NCBI GenBank assembly: GCA_001564275.1 | Contig: LKND01000011.1 | Coordinates: 1 to 45,825 of the forward strand | DNA: 45,825 nucleotides | Source of the DNA: Natrialbaceae archaeon Tc-Br11_E2g14 | GTDB lineage: Archaea; Halobacteriota; Halobacteria; Halobacteriales; Natrialbaceae | Direction: 5' to 3' | Shown: positions 45,110 to 45,825 of the stretch, piece after piece | Layout: each line of letters opens with the position of its first letter | How positions within the stretch are numbered: the stretch's first letter is position 1 | The notes under the pieces: generated by a model | What the model saw: the letters and a program-made list of their open reading frames with translations, nothing else | Databases searched by the model: none | What the model was told of the DNA's origin: nothing | Program-made: the position numbers and the translations under genes

Positions 45110-45825
45110 ATGGAGGAGCGAACGCGGGCCTATCTTCGCGGGCGATTCAAGGACCACTATCGCCGGACGGAGATCACCCCACCACCCGACGCGAACGAAC
45201 GCGAGTGGGGGTACATTCCCTGGACAGCGGGACCCAAAACGACGATGGTCCGCCACCGATCGCTCCTCGAACTCGGCTCACTCGAGGATTTCCTCGTCCG
45301 AAAGCGACCACAGCACGTCTACTTTTCGGTCGGTCGATACCGCGACCCCGGTGCAGGGTCGATGACCGAGAAGGAGTGGCGCAGCTCCGACCTGGTGTTC
45401 GACCTCGACGCGGACCACCTCCCGAGTGTGACCCTCGGCGAAGACTCCTACGCCGAGATGCTCGCGAAGTGCAAGGACGCCCTGCTTCGGCTACTCGACT
45501 TTCTCGAGGACGATTTCGCCTTCGAAGACGTCGAAGTCGTCTTCTCGGGTGGCCGCGGCTACCACGTACACATTCGCGACGAGAACGTCCGCCACCTCGA
45601 GCGCGACCATCGCCGTGAAATCGTCGACTACGTGCGAGGGATCGGCCTCGAGTACGACGAACTCATTCAGGAGGAGACCGTCGCCGGAATGGGTCGAAAG
45701 ACGCCGACCCAACGCCGTCACCTCGCCGTCGAGGGCGGATGGGGGCGACGAACCCACGAACACTTCATGGCATTCATCGACGAACTCCTCGCTCTGGAGG
45801 AGGCGGACGCCCTGGAGCGCCTCCA
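45110..45825 (+). CDS. priS: DNA primase small subunit PriS, 5' part
   Basis: The window ends inside this gene; 238 codons are visible. It is the catalytic subunit of the archaeal/eukaryotic primase that makes RNA/DNA primers. MEERTRAYLRGRFKDHYRRT matches the family N-terminus. The catalytic aspartates are in SDLVFDLDADHLPSV, FSGGRGYHVHI carries the Ser-Gly-Gly-Arg-Gly-x-His nucleotide motif, and GMGRKTPTQRRH is typical of haloarchaea. A TATA-like CTATATGC lies about 30 bp before the ATG. GINS or other replication genes often lie nearby; none is seen upstream here. Confidence 0.95.
   Translation, partial: MEERTRAYLRGRFKDHYRRTEITPPPDANEREWGYIPWTAGPKTTMVRHRSLLELGSLEDFLVRKRPQHVYFSVGRYRDPGAGSMTEKEWRSSDLVFDLDADHLPSVTLGEDSYAEMLAKCKDALLRLLDFLEDDFAFEDVEVVFSGGRGYHVHIRDENVRHLERDHRREIVDYVRGIGLEYDELIQEETVAGMGRKTPTQRRHLAVEGGWGRRTHEHFMAFIDELLALEEADALERL

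Overview
The window looks like chromosomal DNA of an extremely halophilic archaeon (class Halobacteria). It is GC-rich with many CTCGAG-type words, and the proteins are strongly acidic. TATA-like boxes sit about 25-30 bp upstream of several start codons, as in leaderless haloarchaeal genes. Archaeal marker genes include the termination nuclease FttA/aCPSF1, archaeal-type methionine adenosyltransferase, a UPF0179 protein and the eukaryote-type primase small subunit PriS. Secreted lipoproteins carry Tat twin-arginine signals, and there are several haloarchaea-type small or hypothetical proteins. I cannot fix the genus.

Layout. 1-9 kb: the end of an amino-acid permease coupled to a tandem UspA protein, a Tat lipoprotein, fttA, a zinc alcohol dehydrogenase, two tiny CxxC proteins and mat. 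9-14 kb: a YbaK-like deacylase lacking the usual lysine, a two-gene PfkB kinase operon divergent from dpsA, an alpha/beta hydrolase and a cupin. 14-15.6 kb: a gene graveyard. A metallophosphoesterase has lost its 3' end and abuts the 3' third of a polyphosphate kinase (ppk1). That remnant carries a frameshift and a palindromic MITE whose computed removal restores the reading frame. 16-25 kb: a DUF7260-like gene, then the four-gene operon prkA-prkA-yeaH/yhbH(DUF444)-spoVR.

25-36 kb: a small conserved protein, a second MITE, and the tightly packed minus-strand row DoxX-like > otsA > otsB > bax1 (DUF790). These are followed by an M24 peptidase, UPF0179, a second Tat lipoprotein, an HxlR regulator with a truncated flavin reductase, and a winged-helix regulator. 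36-46 kb: an IS200/IS605-type end relic, a penicillin-acylase-family Ntn hydrolase overlapping a small membrane protein, a secreted protein with 21 acidic pentapeptide repeats, a membrane-anchored winged-helix protein, a third MITE, a GalE-like epimerase, a dihydroorotase-family amidohydrolase and the start of priS.

The best candidates for under-described biology are the dual-PrkA/DUF444/SpoVR operon in a non-sporulating lineage, the palindromic MITE family (three copies, one dissecting ppk1), the otsA-otsB-bax1 gene order in which Bax1 is apart from its usual XPB partner, and two perfect palindromes in the pfkB-dpsA divergent promoter region. I saw no CRISPR array, rRNA or convincing tRNA gene.
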